Source: Pluralibacter gergoviae ATCC 33028 = NBRC 105706
GTDB lineage: Bacteria > Pseudomonadota > Gammaproteobacteria > Enterobacterales > Enterobacteriaceae
DNA: 64,000 nucleotides
Assembly (NCBI RefSeq): GCF_001598855.1
Contig: NZ_BCZS01000008.1
Span: 1-64,000 of the forward strand
Direction: 5' to 3'
Shown: positions 63,079 through 64,000 of the stretch, piece by piece
Position numbering within the stretch: the stretch's first letter is position 1
Layout of the letters: the number at the start of each line of letters is the position of its first letter
Program-made: the position numbers and the translations under genes
The notes under the pieces: model-generated
The model's database searches: none
What the model was told of the DNA's origin: nothing
The model's input: only the letters and a program-made list of their open reading frames with translations

Positions 63079-63101
63079 GCTCCTCCCCCTGGCTCCTCCC
63101 C
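63079..63101 (-). promoter_or_regulatory. Tandem MalT boxes
   Basis: GCTCCTCCCC occurs twice, at 63079-63088 and 63092-63101. Read on the minus strand this is GGGGAGGAGC, which matches the MalT consensus GGGGA(T/G)GAGG at nine of ten positions. The 13-bp period and the position about 80 bp before the malZ start fit MalT activation. Confidence 0.7.
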
Positions 63102-63178
63102 CTTGGCGGTGAAAAATGATGAGCCATCCCCGGGCGCGCTGTGGCATGGTGACGGAAACTTTGCGGGGGAGCATTACC

Positions 63179-64000
63179 ATGTTGAAAGTCTGGCACCTTC
63201 CGGCTGCGCCATTCGTCAGGCAGCAGGATGACAATCTCATCATTACGCTGTGGGTAAAGAGCGAGGCGCCGCCTGCGCGCGTGACGCTGCGGGCGGAGCG
63301 GGATAACGAAGAGATCTCCCTGGCGATGCGCCGCCTGCGGGCCGCGCCTGCGCCGGGCGTCCGGGCCTGGCGGGCGGAGATCGCTCTGGACGGCGGCCAG
63401 CCGCGCCGCCGCTATGCCTTTAAGCTGCTGTGGCAGGACCGCCAGCGCTGGTTTACGCCTCAGGGCCTCTGCGACTTTCCGCCCGCCCGACTGGAGCAGT
63501 TCGCGGTCGATGCCCCCGACGGCGGGCCCGCGTGGGTGGCGGACCAGATCTTTTACCAGATCTTTCCCGACCGCTTTGCCCGCAGCGCCCGCCGCGCGCC
63601 GGAGCAGGACAGTATTTACCACCATCACGCCGCCGGTCGCGATATCGTGCGCAAAGGCTGGGACGAACCGCTGACCGCCGAGGCGGGCGGTTCGACCTTT
63701 TACGGCGGCGATCTCGACGGCATCTGTGAGAAACTGCCGTATCTCAAAAAGCTCGGCGTCACCGCGCTGTACCTCAATCCGGTATTCGTCGCCCCCAGCG
63801 TGCACAAGTACGACACCGAAGACTACCGCCGCGTCGATCCGCAGTTCGGCGGCGACGCCGCGCTGCTGCGCCTGCGCCAGGCCACCCGGCAGCTGGACAT
63901 GCGCCTGATCCTCGACGGGGTGTTCAACCACAGCGGCGACTCCCACGCCTGGTTCGACAGGCACCGGCGCGGAGAGGGCGGCGCCTGCCATAATCCGGAC
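63179..64000 (+). CDS. malZ: Maltodextrin glucosidase MalZ (3' end outside window)
   Basis: 274 codons visible, no stop before the window ends (E. coli MalZ has about 604). ATG with GGGGGAG upstream. The N-terminal beta domain ([14 protein letters not shown] to [10 protein letters not shown]) is followed by the GH13 barrel: [34 protein letters not shown], and [14 protein letters not shown] (conserved region I). Removes glucose from the reducing end of maltodextrins in the cytoplasm. MalT boxes lie upstream. Confidence 0.96.
   Translation, partial: MLKVWHLPAAPFVRQQDDNLIITLWVKSEAPPARVTLRAERDNEEISLAMRRLRAAPAPGVRAWRAEIALDGGQPRRRYAFKLLWQDRQRWFTPQGLCDFPPARLEQFAVDAPDGGPAWVADQIFYQIFPDRFARSARRAPEQDSIYHHHAAGRDIVRKGWDEPLTAEAGGSTFYGGDLDGICEKLPYLKKLGVTALYLNPVFVAPSVHKYDTEDYRRVDPQFGGDAALLRLRQATRQLDMRLILDGVFNHSGDSHAWFDRHRRGEGGACHNPD

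Overview
This 64 kb window is a chromosomal segment of a GC-rich member of the Enterobacteriaceae, close to the Klebsiella/Enterobacter/Raoultella group. The evidence is gene order. From about 27.3 kb to the right end the E. coli 8-9 minute backbone is recognisable: tauABCD, hemB, an autotransporter, iprA, ampH, sbmA, yaiW, yaiY, yaiZ, ddlA, iraP, psiF, proC, yaiI, aroL, yaiA, aroM, ppnP, rdgC, mak, sbcCD, phoBR, brnQ, proY, malZ. Protein lengths match the E. coli orthologues almost exactly. The species cannot be fixed from the sequence alone.

Left 27 kb (accessory). (1) 1-5.3 kb: the 3' end of a very long trimeric autotransporter adhesin, followed by a BamE-like lipoprotein, a DUF4019 protein and two IalB-family exported proteins, probably a surface-adhesin locus. 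(2) 5.3-6.1 kb: a short orphan DUF2778 (Tlde1-like) peptidoglycan effector piece with a small membrane protein, then REP-like hairpins. (3) 6.1-10 kb: a LysR regulator divergent from an MFS transporter and an M20 amidohydrolase. (4) 10-15 kb: unknown genes, a BCCT betaine-type transporter divergent from a BetI-like repressor (betA and betB absent), and an aspartyl/asparaginyl beta-hydroxylase (LpxO-like). (5) 15.1-21.3 kb: a class III PLP enzyme divergent from a complete 2-aminoethylphosphonate-type ABC importer and a DeoR regulator. (6) 21.3-24 kb: a LysE remnant, a ToxR/ToxS-like membrane regulator pair and an AT-rich stretch without convincing genes. (7) 24-27.2 kb: an idnO-like dehydrogenase, an MFS transporter and an IdnR-like repressor, with a tandem GntR/IdnR-type operator in front.

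Right 37 kb (backbone with insertions and losses). Relative to the E. coli order, these genes are extra: an isochorismatase-fold hydrolase between ampH and sbmA, an Extensin-like/M15-like protein and an MdtG-like efflux pump between ddlA and iraP, a DUF2076 gene between yaiI and aroL, and a porin between proY and malZ. Missing at their E. coli positions are phoA (iraP-psiF), dgcC/adrA (psiF-proC) and araJ (mak-sbcC). The araJ position holds an elaborate nested inverted-repeat element of about 200 bp.

Functional themes: scavenging of organic P and S (aminoethylphosphonate-type uptake, taurine uptake and cleavage, PhoBR), envelope work (two autotransporters, AmpH, DdlA, SbmA, porin), amino-acid and proline metabolism (BrnQ, ProY, ProC, AroL) and DNA maintenance (SbcCD, RdgC). 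Recognisable control sites include a three-unit Pho box before phoB, tandem MalT boxes before malZ, a BetI-type palindrome, a GntR-type tandem operator and a CRP-like site. No tRNA, rRNA, CRISPR array or intact insertion sequence was seen.
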